A stretch of DNA of 64,000 bases, from contig NZ_UXAU01000011.1 of assembly GCF_900609065.1 (NCBI RefSeq), positions 1 to 64,000 of the forward strand. The letters run 5' to 3'. Both the position numbers and the translations under genes were made by a program. The notes under the pieces are model-generated. The model saw only the letters and a list, made by a program, of their open reading frames with translations. It was not told where the DNA came from and searched no databases. Below are positions 52,420 to 61,391 of the stretch, one piece after another; position 1 is the first letter of the stretch; every line of letters starts with the position of its first letter. Source of the stretch: Arthrobacter ulcerisalmonis. GTDB lineage: Bacteria; Actinomycetota; Actinomycetes; Actinomycetales; Micrococcaceae.

Positions 52420-53511
52420 ATGGAGTTTGCAGAAAAGCTGTCCGCGTTGGCCGCAAAGGTGCGCCAGCAGCGGGACATTATTCAAACCGAGGAAGCCACG
52501 AAAAACGCCTTCGTGATGCCGTTCATTTCCACGATCCTCGGCTATGACGTGTTCAACCCATTGGAGGTGGTGCCGGAGTTCATCGCCGATGTTGGCTTGA
52601 AGAAGGGCGAAAAGATCGACTACGCCATCGTCAAAGATGGCGAAATCCAGATCCTCATTGAGTGCAAGAAATCGACGGAACCGGTGAAGATCGAGCATGC
52701 ATCGCAGCTGTTCAGGTACTTCGCCGTGACCAACGCGCGGATCGCGATTCTGACCAATGGCGAGGTCTATCAGTTCTTTACAGACCTGGATGCGCCGAAC
52801 CGGATGGACGCGAAACCGTTCCTGGTCCTCGACCTCACCGACATTGACAGTTCGCTGATTCCGGAGTTGCAGAAATTGTCGAAAGAGGTCTTTGACCTGG
52901 ACTCGATCATCAGCGCGGCGGGCGAATTGAAGTACATCGGGGAACTCAAGCGGACGTTGGCGGCGCAGTTCAAGGAGCCCGAGGACGAATGGGTCAAGTT
53001 CCTGACGGGCAGGGTTTACACGGGCCCGTTCACCCAGAAGGTGCGTGAGCAGTTCACGGCGTTGGTGACGAAGGCTTCGAAGCAGTACCTCAATGATCAG
53101 GTGAACGATCGGCTGAAGAAGGCGCTTGGCGCTCCGGGGTTCCAGCAGGTTGATGAGAGCGCCCAGGCGGCAAGCGTGACCAGCGCACCCGTGGCGGAGG
53201 CGGACCTGGTGGAGGCTGATGGGCTGGAAACGACGCTCGAGGAAATCGAGGGCTACCAAATTGTCCGGGCCATCGTGTGCAGCGAAGTGAAGCCGGCCCG
53301 GGTGGTTCAGCGCGACGCGAAGTCCTACTTTGCCGTGCTGTTGGACGACAACAACCGCAAACCGATCGCGCGGCTCCATTTCAACCGGACACAGAAGTAC
53401 ATCGGACTTTTCGACGAGCACAAGGAAGAAACCAGGGTGCCCATCAGCTCTCTCGAGGAGATCTACGAGCACACCGAGGCACTCCGGGCCAGCGTTAAGG
53501 CCTATCTGTGA
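52420..53511 (+). CDS. Standalone HsdR N-terminal domain nuclease-like protein
   Basis: The 363-residue protein has the PD-(D/E)xK nuclease core of type I restriction HsdR N-terminal domains: D67 (EKIDYAIVKDG), E81-x-K83 (IECKKS). The helicase motor and the methylation and specificity subunits are missing here. A coiled, charged C-terminal half (about 150-363) is not recognised. The GC content (about 52-57% in sampled lines) is lower than neighbours (about 65%), suggesting transfer. A stand-alone defence or DNA-repair nuclease is inferred. Confidence 0.82.
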   Translation: MEFAEKLSALAAKVRQQRDIIQTEEATKNAFVMPFISTILGYDVFNPLEVVPEFIADVGLKKGEKIDYAIVKDGEIQILIECKKSTEPVKIEHASQLFRYFAVTNARIAILTNGEVYQFFTDLDAPNRMDAKPFLVLDLTDIDSSLIPELQKLSKEVFDLDSIISAAGELKYIGELKRTLAAQFKEPEDEWVKFLTGRVYTGPFTQKVREQFTALVTKASKQYLNDQVNDRLKKALGAPGFQQVDESAQAASVTSAPVAEADLVEADGLETTLEEIEGYQIVRAIVCSEVKPARVVQRDAKSYFAVLLDDNNRKPIARLHFNRTQKYIGLFDEHKEETRVPISSLEEIYEHTEALRASVKAYL

Positions 53512-53536
53512 GCGGGGTACCCTGACCTTCTAGTTC

Positions 53537-53573
53537 GGCGAGCGGACGGCGGCGCGGGACATCCCGCCGTCGT
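53537..53573. repeat. 37-base palindromic element, copy 2
   Basis: The second copy lies 26 bases after the stop codon of the HsdR-N-like gene and differs from copy 1 at 4 positions. Confidence 0.75.
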
Positions 53574-53665
53574 CCGCCCGCCCCGGGAACAAAGCCGACC
53601 GCCCCAGCCGTTGGACTACACACCGGCGCTGCTCTGGCGGCCGGCAGCAACGGAAGGTGCGCAAC

Positions 53666-53950
53666 GTGGCCAAGGCATTGTGGAACGGAAAAGTCATCGC
53701 GGAGTCCTCAGACACGGTGATGGTTGAAGGAAATCACTACTTCCCCAGGTCAGCGGTCAACGCGGACTATCTGCGCGACAGCAGCATGACCACCGGGTGC
53801 CCGTGGAAAGGGCAGGCGAGCTATCACACGCTGGAGGTTGACGGGAAGCAGAACCCCGACGCCGCATGGTTCTATCCCGAGCCGAAGGAAGCCGCCAAGG
53901 AAATCAAGGATCGGATCGCGTTCTGGCGTGGCGTAACCATCGAGGACTGA
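53666..53950 (+). CDS. DUF427 family protein
   Basis: The 94-residue protein starts at GTG 53666, 8 bases after GGAAGG. It has the DUF427 block HYFPRSAVNADYLRDSS and CPWKGQASYHTLEVDG, then DAAWFYPEPKEAAKEIKDRIAFW. The family is a small beta-rich fold of unknown function, widely spread in actinobacteria. Confidence 0.88.
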   Translation: MAKALWNGKVIAESSDTVMVEGNHYFPRSAVNADYLRDSSMTTGCPWKGQASYHTLEVDGKQNPDAAWFYPEPKEAAKEIKDRIAFWRGVTIED

Positions 53951-53951
53951 G

Positions 53952-54257
53952 TCAGGATTCGGAGCGGCTGCGACGCTTGCCGAGGCGGTACCCCGCCCAG
54001 AACGCTAGGACCAGGAGTCCCGCCACGGCAACGGCCCAGCCAATCTGCTGGCCCTGGCTCACCATGGTCACGCCGTTGCCTATGAACCGTTCGTTGCTGA
54101 GCGGCGCGTACGAAAACCAACCAAAGGTGGCTGGCGAGTTCACCACCACGATGCACCCAACCAGCACCCCAATAACTCCAACCAACGGTACGACGGCGGC
54201 CGCGAGTTGATTCCGACGTGGCCTGGCGTTGCCCTCAAGTATGTTGTTCTCCCCCAT
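53952..54257 (-). CDS. Small two-helix membrane protein
   Basis: The 101-residue protein has hydrophobic segments at about 19-42 and 69-88 and a basic C-terminus (KRRSRSES). No family is recognised. It converges with the DUF427 gene, with stop codons one base apart. Confidence 0.65.
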   Translation of the reverse strand: MGENNILEGNARPRRNQLAAAVVPLVGVIGVLVGCIVVVNSPATFGWFSYAPLSNERFIGNGVTMVSQGQQIGWAVAVAGLLVLAFWAGYRLGKRRSRSES

Positions 54258-54318
54258 GGTGCGAGTCTAACGGCAGCCGCGGCAGGCACCCGCCCGCGCG
54301 CAACGCTAGGCTGAGCGG

Positions 54319-54684
54319 ATGTTGACCATCGGCAGTATTGTCCTCGGCGTCCAGGATGTAGCCCGCGCCAGCGCCTTCTGGCATGACGCCATCGGCTATG
54401 TTCCCCGCGAGCCAGGAGACGACACCTGGGTCATTCTGGTGCCAGCTTCTGGACCGGGAGCCCAGCTGGCGCTCATGGTCAGCGAGTCGCCGGTCCAGGA
54501 CCATCCGCGCACGCATTTGGACCTCTACGCCGACGATCAGCAGGCCGAGATTGAGCGGCTGATTGCCCTGGGCGCCCAGCCAGTCGAGTGGGACATGTAT
54601 CCCGAGAATCCTGGCTTTGTGGTGCTCGCAGACCCGGACGGAAACCGGTTCTGTGTGATTGACAAGGGCAACGAAGCTGGCTGA
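54319..54684 (+). CDS. VOC-family protein (glyoxalase/bleomycin-resistance fold)
   Basis: The 121-residue protein has one complete VOC domain: IVLGVQDVARASAFWHDAIG at the start and VVLADPDGNRFCVID at the end. Such proteins bind metal and act as dioxygenases, isomerases or drug-binding proteins; which is unknown. It overlaps the next gene and may share its transcript. Confidence 0.88.
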   Translation: MLTIGSIVLGVQDVARASAFWHDAIGYVPREPGDDTWVILVPASGPGAQLALMVSESPVQDHPRTHLDLYADDQQAEIERLIALGAQPVEWDMYPENPGFVVLADPDGNRFCVIDKGNEAG

Positions 54685-55204
54685 CCCTGACGTGCGGATC
54701 GATCGGGACAATCCGCAGCGCGACGACGTCCAACAACTTCTCCGCGAACACCTCGACGAAATGTTCGCTACCTCCCCGCCGGAAAGCGTCCACGCGCTGG
54801 ATGCCTCCGCACTTGCGGGACCGGGCATCACGTTCTGGACTGCCCGCACTAATGAGGACTCGCCTGGATCTGGCGCCCCGCTGGGACGCGGAACACTGCC
54901 AGAACCCGGAACACTGCTGGGATGCGGCGCGCTGAAGCGCCTGGACTCACCAAAAACAGCCGAGCTCAAATCCATGCGCACCGCGACGGCGGCCAGGGGC
55001 CGCGGCGTTGCTACCTTGATGCTCCTGCACATCGTGGACTGTGCCCGCGCCGAGCAGCTGGAGCGCATTTATCTTGAGACCGGAAGCGACGACTACTTCG
55101 CTCCGGCGCGGCGCCTCTACGCCCGGCACGGCTTCACCGAATGCCAGCCGTTCGCGAATTACACCCTGGATCCGAGCAGCGTGTTCATGGTGCTCGAGCT
55201 GTAG
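54659..55204 (+). CDS. GNAT-family N-acetyltransferase
   Basis: The protein has up to 181 residues. The acetyl-CoA site is the AARGRGVATLMLLHIVD run (an RxxGxG/A form), and the last part (YARHGFTECQPF) is typical for the fold. A Gly/Pro-rich stretch (SPGSGAPLGRGTLPEPG, about 68-84) is an unusual insertion before the third strand. The start is uncertain: TTG 54659 overlaps the VOC gene, while GTG 54692 gives 170 residues. The substrate is unknown. Confidence 0.75.
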   Translation: MTRATKLADPDVRIDRDNPQRDDVQQLLREHLDEMFATSPPESVHALDASALAGPGITFWTARTNEDSPGSGAPLGRGTLPEPGTLLGCGALKRLDSPKTAELKSMRTATAARGRGVATLMLLHIVDCARAEQLERIYLETGSDDYFAPARRLYARHGFTECQPFANYTLDPSSVFMVLEL

Positions 55205-55264
55205 GAACACCACTGCAGGAAAGTTTTACCTCACCGAAACGCAGAACCCTATCCGCAAACAAAA

Positions 55265-55301
55265 TTGCAGAGTACATTGGATGCAATTGCACTTGCAGAG
55301 T
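55265..55301. promoter_or_regulatory. Candidate RpiR operator region with TGCAATTGCA
   Basis: A perfect palindrome TGCAATTGCA (55282-55291) is flanked by the direct repeat TTGCAGAGT at 55265-55273 and 55293-55301. The region is AT-rich and ends 26 bases before the RpiR start codon. Together these look like the operator of the RpiR protein and its catabolic operon. Confidence 0.55.
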
Positions 55302-55327
55302 GATCTGCGTTACAGGATGGGTATGCC

Positions 55328-56227
55328 GTGAACACCAACGCTGTCGAAGCGAACGTCGACGCAGACGATTCCGTCGCCTCCACCAGCCACTCCCCCGGCT
55401 GGCTTGGCGACGCACTCCCCGATGTGACCCTCACTAAATCCCAGAGTCGCGTGGTGGAGGTCATCACCCGCAACCCACAACTGTCGTCCTACGCGGATAT
55501 TGCTGAGATTGCCCAGCGCGCCGATGTCAACAACTCCACGGTGGTTCGAACCGCCCAGCACCTGGGCTACCGGGGCTGGCCCGATCTGCAGCGCGAACTG
55601 CGCTCCCGCTACCTGGTGATGATCTCCACCGAAGACACCCTGACCGAGCACGGCGAGCACCACAGCCCCCTTCGCGAAGCCCTCACGCACGACATCGAAA
55701 ACCTTCGCCTCACGCTGGAATCCAACACCACGGACGACGCCGAGGCAGCCATTGCCGCCCTGGCGGCTGCCAAGTCAATCACCGTCGTCGGGATTGGTTC
55801 GTTTGCCTCGCCCGCAGGCGTTATGGCCCACCTGGGTTCCACCATGGGCTACCCCATCGCGTTGGAAAACCGGGCCGGCGTCCACCTGGCCTCCACCACC
55901 AACAGCCTGGGTGAGGGGGACGTCATGGTGGTCATCAACATGTGGCGCTCCGTCCGGCACATCATTGTGGCCGCCGAAGCCGCCAAGGCCGCAGGCGCCA
56001 CCATCATCGCCATCAGCGACCTGCGCCGCGGCCGGCTGGCAACCGCCGCCGACCACCTCCTGGTGGTCGCGTCCGAGGGACTCTCCTTCTTCCAGTCCGT
56101 GACGGCAGCCACCTCCTTGGTCTACGGGTTGCTCGCCGGCATGGAGGCAGCCCACCCAGAACGCAGCCGGGCAACCATCCGACGCACCCAGCAGCTCTGG
56201 AAAGACCTGGACGTCTACCTCGACTGA
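55328..56227 (+). CDS. MurR/RpiR-family transcriptional regulator of the catabolic operon
   Basis: The 299-residue, GTG-started protein has an N-terminal RpiR helix-turn-helix (RADVNNSTVVRTAQHLGYRGWPDLQ) and a C-terminal SIS domain (about 130-270), with IVVAAEAAKAAGATIIAISD near 220. It is the first gene of a five-gene cluster and probably controls it through 55265-55301. The ligand is unknown. Distance to the next gene is 66 bases. Confidence 0.88.
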   Translation: MNTNAVEANVDADDSVASTSHSPGWLGDALPDVTLTKSQSRVVEVITRNPQLSSYADIAEIAQRADVNNSTVVRTAQHLGYRGWPDLQRELRSRYLVMISTEDTLTEHGEHHSPLREALTHDIENLRLTLESNTTDDAEAAIAALAAAKSITVVGIGSFASPAGVMAHLGSTMGYPIALENRAGVHLASTTNSLGEGDVMVVINMWRSVRHIIVAAEAAKAAGATIIAISDLRRGRLATAADHLLVVASEGLSFFQSVTAATSLVYGLLAGMEAAHPERSRATIRRTQQLWKDLDVYLD

Positions 56228-56293
56228 CCATCGGCTGAATCCACACCAGCCCCTCTGACCCATCATCCCGGCACACTCAGGAGCACCCGAGAC

Positions 56294-57220
56294 ATGAACG
56301 AGCCACAAAACAACCAAATTGCCGTCATTGGCCTTGGCGCCATGGGCGGAGCGATGGCCGCCACCCTGCACCGGTGCGGCTGGGACGTGACGGGCTTCGA
56401 CCCCTCCGACGCCGCCAGGACAGCAGCAGCGGAAACCGGCATCAGCGTGACCGACAGTCTGGCCAACCTTGCCGGCATTCCCTACGCAGTCCTCTCCCTG
56501 CCCGCAGCCAGCATTGTCGAAATCACCGTGCCGCACCTGCTTGCCAGCCCCGGCACCATCGCCATCATCGACACCACCACCTCCGAGCCAGCCACGAGCC
56601 AACGAATGGCAGAGCTTGCCGAGGCCCACGGCGCCGCCTTCATAGACGCGCCCGTCTCAGGGGGCCGCGATGGTGCAGCCACCGGGAAACTCAGTGCTTT
56701 CGTCGGGGCGAGCGACGCCGCCCTGACCGCCGCTGAACCCGTCCTGCTCGCTCTCACGGGCGGGAACTTTAGCCATATCGGCGGCCCCGGCAGTGGCAAT
56801 GTGGTGAAACTCCTGAATAACGTCCTCGCAGCCGCCAACCTCGCCTCCGTGGGGGAAGCCCTGGCCGTCGCGAAAGCCTACGGAATCGAACCGGGTACTG
56901 CGGCCGCAAGCATCAGCGGGGCCTCCGGCGGCAGCAAAGTGTCGGCGGCCATGTACCCCACCTGGATCCTGAACGGCAGCCACGATTCCGGCTTCTCCAT
57001 GGGCCTTATGGCTCGTGACGCAGCCCTGGCCGTGGCCATTGCCGGCCAGGTCGGCGAGAAGCCAGCGCTTTTGGCTGCCGTGGCCCAACAGTGGCAGGAC
57101 GCCTTCGCTGTCCTGGGCCCACGCGCAGACTTCACCGAAATTGCCCGCACCGTAGCCCCTGCGATCACGCCGGCGGGCGCACCCAGCTCCACTCCTGCGA
57201 CTGAAGGATCAACGCCTTGA
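56294..57220 (+). CDS. Beta-hydroxyacid dehydrogenase (3-hydroxyisobutyrate dehydrogenase family)
   Basis: The 308-residue protein has the nucleotide motif GLGAMG (13-18), substrate motif DAPVSGGRDGAATGKLS (about 118-134) and catalytic lysine K172 in GNVVKLLNN. The family oxidises 3-hydroxyisobutyrate, tartronate semialdehyde and L-threonate-like acids with NAD(P). The C-terminus is rich in Ala/Pro/Thr. It overlaps the aldehyde dehydrogenase gene by 4 bases. Confidence 0.9.
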   Translation: MNEPQNNQIAVIGLGAMGGAMAATLHRCGWDVTGFDPSDAARTAAAETGISVTDSLANLAGIPYAVLSLPAASIVEITVPHLLASPGTIAIIDTTTSEPATSQRMAELAEAHGAAFIDAPVSGGRDGAATGKLSAFVGASDAALTAAEPVLLALTGGNFSHIGGPGSGNVVKLLNNVLAAANLASVGEALAVAKAYGIEPGTAAASISGASGGSKVSAAMYPTWILNGSHDSGFSMGLMARDAALAVAIAGQVGEKPALLAAVAQQWQDAFAVLGPRADFTEIARTVAPAITPAGAPSSTPATEGSTP

Positions 57221-58764
57221 GCATCACCACCGCACCAACATCCTCGTCCGCGGCCACCGCCGGGACGGTCCTGGACGCTGCCTTCCCATCCGGACTCGGC
57301 GCCTTCATTGATGGCCGCGTCGCCACGGGTAGCGGCGAATCCATCACCCTCACCGCGGCAGCCACTGGCGAGGCCTTTGCCAGCTACGCCGATCCCGGTG
57401 CTGAGGGCGCAGATGCGATCCTTGCCAGTTCTACTGCTGGCGCTGCCGTCTGGGGCGCCCTGAACGGGTTCGAAAGGGCGGCGATCCTGCGCAACGTCAG
57501 CCGCGCCGTCGAACGCCACGCGGAAGAACTGGCCATCCTCGAATCCGCTACCACGGGCAAACCCATCCGGGACGCCCGCGCCGAGGCGGCCAAGGTGGCT
57601 GAAATGTTCGGCTACTACTCCGGCTGGGCGGACAAGCTCACGGGGCAGACCATCCCCGTGCCCGGCAACTGGCACACCTACACGGAGCGCGTGCCGTGGG
57701 GAGTCGTTGTAGCCATCACACCGTGGAACGCCCCCCTCTTCACCGCCGGCTGGAACTCCGCGGCACCACTCGCAGCCGGCAACGCCGTCATCATCAAACC
57801 CAGCGAATTCACCCCGGCTTCCTCGGTCCGGCTAGCCCAGATCGCGCACGAAGCAGGCCTGCCGGCGGGCGTCTTCAACGTCGCTGCCGGGCTGGGACAG
57901 ACGGTGGGCGCGGCCCTCACCACTGATCCGCGCGTCGGGAAAATCAGCTTCATCGGCTCCGTTCCCACTGGCCGCCGGGTTGCCGTTGCGGCGGCGGGGG
58001 CCGGAATTCCGGCGTTGCTGGAGCTCGGCGGCAAAAGCGCCAACATCGTCTTCGCTGACGCCGATCTTGAGCGGGCAGCGGAAGGTGCCATCTCGGCGAT
58101 TTTCTCGGGCGCCGGGCAGTCGTGCGTGGCAGGATCGCGGCTGCTGGTCCAGCGCAGCGTGCACGCGGAATTCGTGGAAATGGTCGCCGCAAAAGCCGCC
58201 CTGCTGCGGGTGGGCGATCCCCTGAGCGCGGATACCGAGGTGGGCCCCATCATCACGGCGCAGCAATTCTCGATAGTCACCGATCTGATCACTGCCGGAA
58301 TGGACGACGGCGGCAGGCGGCTGACCGGGGCCACGTTGCCGGCGTCGTTGACCGGCTCAGCCCTGAGCGGCGGTCATTGGGTGATGCCCACCCTGCTGGA
58401 CGGTGTGACCCCCGCCAACCGGCTCGAAACCACAGAGGTATTCGGCCCAGTGGTGGGCGCCGATGCGTTCGATACCGAGGCCGAGGCCATCGCCCGAGCC
58501 AACAACACCTCCTTCGGCCTGGCTGGTGCGGTGTGGACGTCGGACGTGTCAAGGGCTCATCATGTGGCCCGCGAGGTGAAGGCCGGAACCTTCTGGATCA
58601 ACGCTTACAAGACCATCCACGTGGCAGTCCCGTTTGGCGGCTTCGGCGATTCCGGCCATGGCCGCTCCTCTGGCCCCGGCGTCCTGGACGAATACACCCA
58701 GGCCAAGGCCATCTGGGTACCTACCCGTGCGGCAGGTTCCCCCTTCCCTTCGCTGTCCTACTAG
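57217..58764 (+). CDS. NAD-dependent aldehyde dehydrogenase
   Basis: The 515-residue protein has the catalytic cysteine C303 (GAGQSCVAGSR), glutamate E269 (LELGGKSANIVF), asparagine N171 (TPWNAP) and lysine K194 of class-I-type aldehyde dehydrogenases. It starts at TTG 57217 after GAAGGA, overlapping the dehydrogenase gene. It would oxidise the aldehyde made by, or related to, the preceding dehydrogenase. A single-codon leader and eight-base gap link it to the M20 gene. Confidence 0.93.
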   Translation: MSITTAPTSSSAATAGTVLDAAFPSGLGAFIDGRVATGSGESITLTAAATGEAFASYADPGAEGADAILASSTAGAAVWGALNGFERAAILRNVSRAVERHAEELAILESATTGKPIRDARAEAAKVAEMFGYYSGWADKLTGQTIPVPGNWHTYTERVPWGVVVAITPWNAPLFTAGWNSAAPLAAGNAVIIKPSEFTPASSVRLAQIAHEAGLPAGVFNVAAGLGQTVGAALTTDPRVGKISFIGSVPTGRRVAVAAAGAGIPALLELGGKSANIVFADADLERAAEGAISAIFSGAGQSCVAGSRLLVQRSVHAEFVEMVAAKAALLRVGDPLSADTEVGPIITAQQFSIVTDLITAGMDDGGRRLTGATLPASLTGSALSGGHWVMPTLLDGVTPANRLETTEVFGPVVGADAFDTEAEAIARANNTSFGLAGAVWTSDVSRAHHVAREVKAGTFWINAYKTIHVAVPFGGFGDSGHGRSSGPGVLDEYTQAKAIWVPTRAAGSPFPSLSY

Positions 58765-58771
58765 GAGAATC

Positions 58772-59998
58772 ATGGAAACCCCAGACATCACCGCAGCGGC
58801 CGGTGGGCTCCGCACTTTGCTGGCAGCCGGCGTCGAACGCTGGAAACCACAGGTGGAAGAGATGGCCAGGAACATCCACGGCTACCAGGAGGTCTCCTTC
58901 GCGGAGGTCCGCTCTGCTGAAGCAATCGCGGCCCTGCTGGAAAGCGGTGGCTTCGAGGTGGAGCGCGGCACCAGCGAACTGCCCACAGCCTTTTCGGCGA
59001 GCACCGGGACGGGCAGCCTCACCGTGGCCCTGTGCGTCGAATACGATGCGCTGCCGGGAATCGGGCATGCCTGCGGACACAACCTGATCGCCGGCGCATC
59101 GGTGGCAGCAGCCTTGGCCCTCGCACCCTTCGTTGACGACCTGGGTATCACCCTCAAGGCCATCGGAACCCCCGCGGAGGAGCACGGCGGCGGCAAGGCG
59201 CTCATGCTTGAGCGGGGCGCGTTCGACGGCGTGGGGCTGGCCCTGATGGTCCATCCAGTTCAGGACGGGTTGACGTACAACCCAACGGGCACCAGCGCGC
59301 AGGCGGTGGGCAGGTACCGGGCAACATTCACCGGCAAGGCGGCACACGCAGCGGCGGCTCCACATCAGGGCGTCAATGCGGCGGACGCTGCAGTGCTCAG
59401 CCAGGTGGCCATTGGGCTGCTCCGTCAGCAGATTCCCGGCGATCACCGGATTGCGTGCTACGTGGCCGAGGCCGGCCAGGTTACCAACATCATCCCGGAA
59501 AAAGCAGTGGTGGAGTTTGAATGCAGGGCGTTCACCCTGCCCGAATTTGAGGCGCTGCTGGTCAGGGTTCGGCGTTGCTTCGAAGGCGCTGCACTAGCCA
59601 CCGGGACCACGTTGGAGTTCCAGGACAGCGAGCCGCTCTACGAACCACTGCTGCAGGACGACGATCTCGCATCCTACTGGACCGACGCCATGGACGTCTT
59701 GGGCAAAGACACGTCGCCGGCCGCAGGGCTCAGCGGTGGGTCCACCGACATGGGCAACATTTCCCAGGTCATCCCCTCCTTGCACCCGTGGTTGAGCATT
59801 CCCGGAGCCGACGTGCCCATCCACTCGCACGCATTCGCCGCCTTGGCTGACACTCCTCAGGCCTACGAGGTGATGTTCGAGGGCGGGACCGCGCTGGCCT
59901 GGACCATTGCCGCAGCTACCTCCAGCCCCACCCAACGAGACCGTTTCACTCAAGCCGCCTACCGCCGTCGTACCCTCACCCAGGAGAGCGCATCATGA
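58772..59998 (+). CDS. M20-family amidohydrolase (PM20D2/AbgB-like)
   Basis: The 408-residue protein has zinc ligands in EYDALPGIGHACGHN (D92, H99, H103) and the catalytic EE pair E136/E137 in GTPAEEHGGGK, with a lid domain between. The GTPAEE(H/G)GGGK form is typical of the PM20D2/AbgB branch, which splits aminoacyl or aminobenzoyl amides. In this operon it would release the amine or amino acid part from an imported amide. Its stop overlaps the start of the transporter gene. Confidence 0.88.
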   Translation: METPDITAAAGGLRTLLAAGVERWKPQVEEMARNIHGYQEVSFAEVRSAEAIAALLESGGFEVERGTSELPTAFSASTGTGSLTVALCVEYDALPGIGHACGHNLIAGASVAAALALAPFVDDLGITLKAIGTPAEEHGGGKALMLERGAFDGVGLALMVHPVQDGLTYNPTGTSAQAVGRYRATFTGKAAHAAAAPHQGVNAADAAVLSQVAIGLLRQQIPGDHRIACYVAEAGQVTNIIPEKAVVEFECRAFTLPEFEALLVRVRRCFEGAALATGTTLEFQDSEPLYEPLLQDDDLASYWTDAMDVLGKDTSPAAGLSGGSTDMGNISQVIPSLHPWLSIPGADVPIHSHAFAALADTPQAYEVMFEGGTALAWTIAAATSSPTQRDRFTQAAYRRRTLTQESAS

Positions 59999-61368
59999 GC
60001 ACTACCAAAACAGCCCGGCTCCAAACAGCCGGCCCCAAGTTGACGCTGCCCATCGCGGCGCTGGCCTTTGTGATCGCGCTGATTGTCCAGTTCATTGGGC
60101 AGGCGAAGATTGATGTGGGGATCGGTTCCATCATTATTTTCCCCATGGTGTGGGGGCTGATCCTCGGCCTGCTCATTTCTGTGCAGAAATTCAAGCCGCT
60201 GGGGCTGGATCTGCAGCGGGTTGCGACTGCGCTGGTAGGCGTGGCCGTGCTGCTGCTGGTTGCGCGGCTTGCGTTCAACATTGGCCCCAGCCTGCCGAGC
60301 CTGCTGAAGGCGGGTCCGGCGCTCCTGCTGCAGGAAGTGGGGCACCTTCTCGGCACCATTGTGCTGGCACTTCCGCTGGCTGTCCTGCTCCGGATGGGGA
60401 AGGCGACGGTGGGTGCGACGTTCTCGCTGGACCGTGAGCCGTCCTTCGCCATGGTGTCGGAGAAATACGGACCGAACTCGGACCAGTACCGCGGCGTCCT
60501 GGCCATGTACGTCTTTGGCACGCTTTTCGGCGCCGTGTTCATCACGCTTTTGACCTCGCTGGTGTCCAACTGGAAGATCTTCGATCCGCTGGCCCTGGCG
60601 ATGGGCGCCGGAGTGGGATCCGGGTCGATGATGGCGGCCTCGGCGGCCAGTATCGTCGCCGCCTACCCCGCTGACCAGGAAGCGATCCTGGGCATGGCTG
60701 CTGTCTCCAACCTGATCACCACGGTGCTGGGCGTTTACGTCGGAATCTACCTCGCATTGCCCATGGCGGACCGGTTCTACAAGTTCCTGACCCGGAAACA
60801 GGAATCACGGCAGCTGGTAGCGTCCGGCGCGGCTGTTGCTCCCGAGCGTAGCGCAGCGGATGGTGAGCGTGATGCTGTGCAGGCCGAGGAAAACCGGCTC
60901 TTCCGCGAACAGGTTGCGGAGTCGTCAGCGCCGATCACGCTGCCCATGTGGCTCTCGCTGTCCGTGCTCACGGTGCTGGGTATTGGCACCGCGTCTGTCG
61001 CGGCGAAGGGGTTCAGCCTGTCGATTGTGTTGGGGTACGCGATCATGCTGGCGCTCGTCCTGTTGGGACTTGGGTTGGCGAAGGTCACACGGAAGATCTC
61101 GGCGATCGTGTTCATCACCACCATCGGTGCCTACATTTCCAGCCCGTGGTTCTTCGGCGCGGAGGCGCTCAACGGGGCTGTCAAGACTGTTGATTTCCTC
61201 TCCATTGCCACCGTGATGCTCACCCTGGCCGGCCTGTCCCTGGGGAAGGACATTCCCTTGTTGAAGAACATCGGTTGGAAGATCATTCCGGTGGGGCTGG
61301 TCGCCATTACGGCGTCCTTCCTGCTGTCCACGGTCATTGCCGAGTTCGCTTTGGGGCTCTGGCACTAG
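59995..61368 (+). CDS. DUF3100 family membrane protein, probable transporter of the catabolic operon
   Basis: The 457-residue protein has about ten hydrophobic segments, a GAGVGSGSMMAASAASIVAA block near residue 203 and a charged central loop (about 275-310). This matches DUF3100, a family of unknown function found near amidohydrolase genes. The glycine/serine-rich inverted helices resemble those of ion-coupled transporters. Uptake of the operon substrate is a working guess. An intrinsic terminator follows 24 bases later. Confidence 0.82.
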   Translation: MSTTKTARLQTAGPKLTLPIAALAFVIALIVQFIGQAKIDVGIGSIIIFPMVWGLILGLLISVQKFKPLGLDLQRVATALVGVAVLLLVARLAFNIGPSLPSLLKAGPALLLQEVGHLLGTIVLALPLAVLLRMGKATVGATFSLDREPSFAMVSEKYGPNSDQYRGVLAMYVFGTLFGAVFITLLTSLVSNWKIFDPLALAMGAGVGSGSMMAASAASIVAAYPADQEAILGMAAVSNLITTVLGVYVGIYLALPMADRFYKFLTRKQESRQLVASGAAVAPERSAADGERDAVQAEENRLFREQVAESSAPITLPMWLSLSVLTVLGIGTASVAAKGFSLSIVLGYAIMLALVLLGLGLAKVTRKISAIVFITTIGAYISSPWFFGAEALNGAVKTVDFLSIATVMLTLAGLSLGKDIPLLKNIGWKIIPVGLVAITASFLLSTVIAEFALGLWH

Positions 61369-61391
61369 CCTTCCTGGCGCCACCCGCCAGC

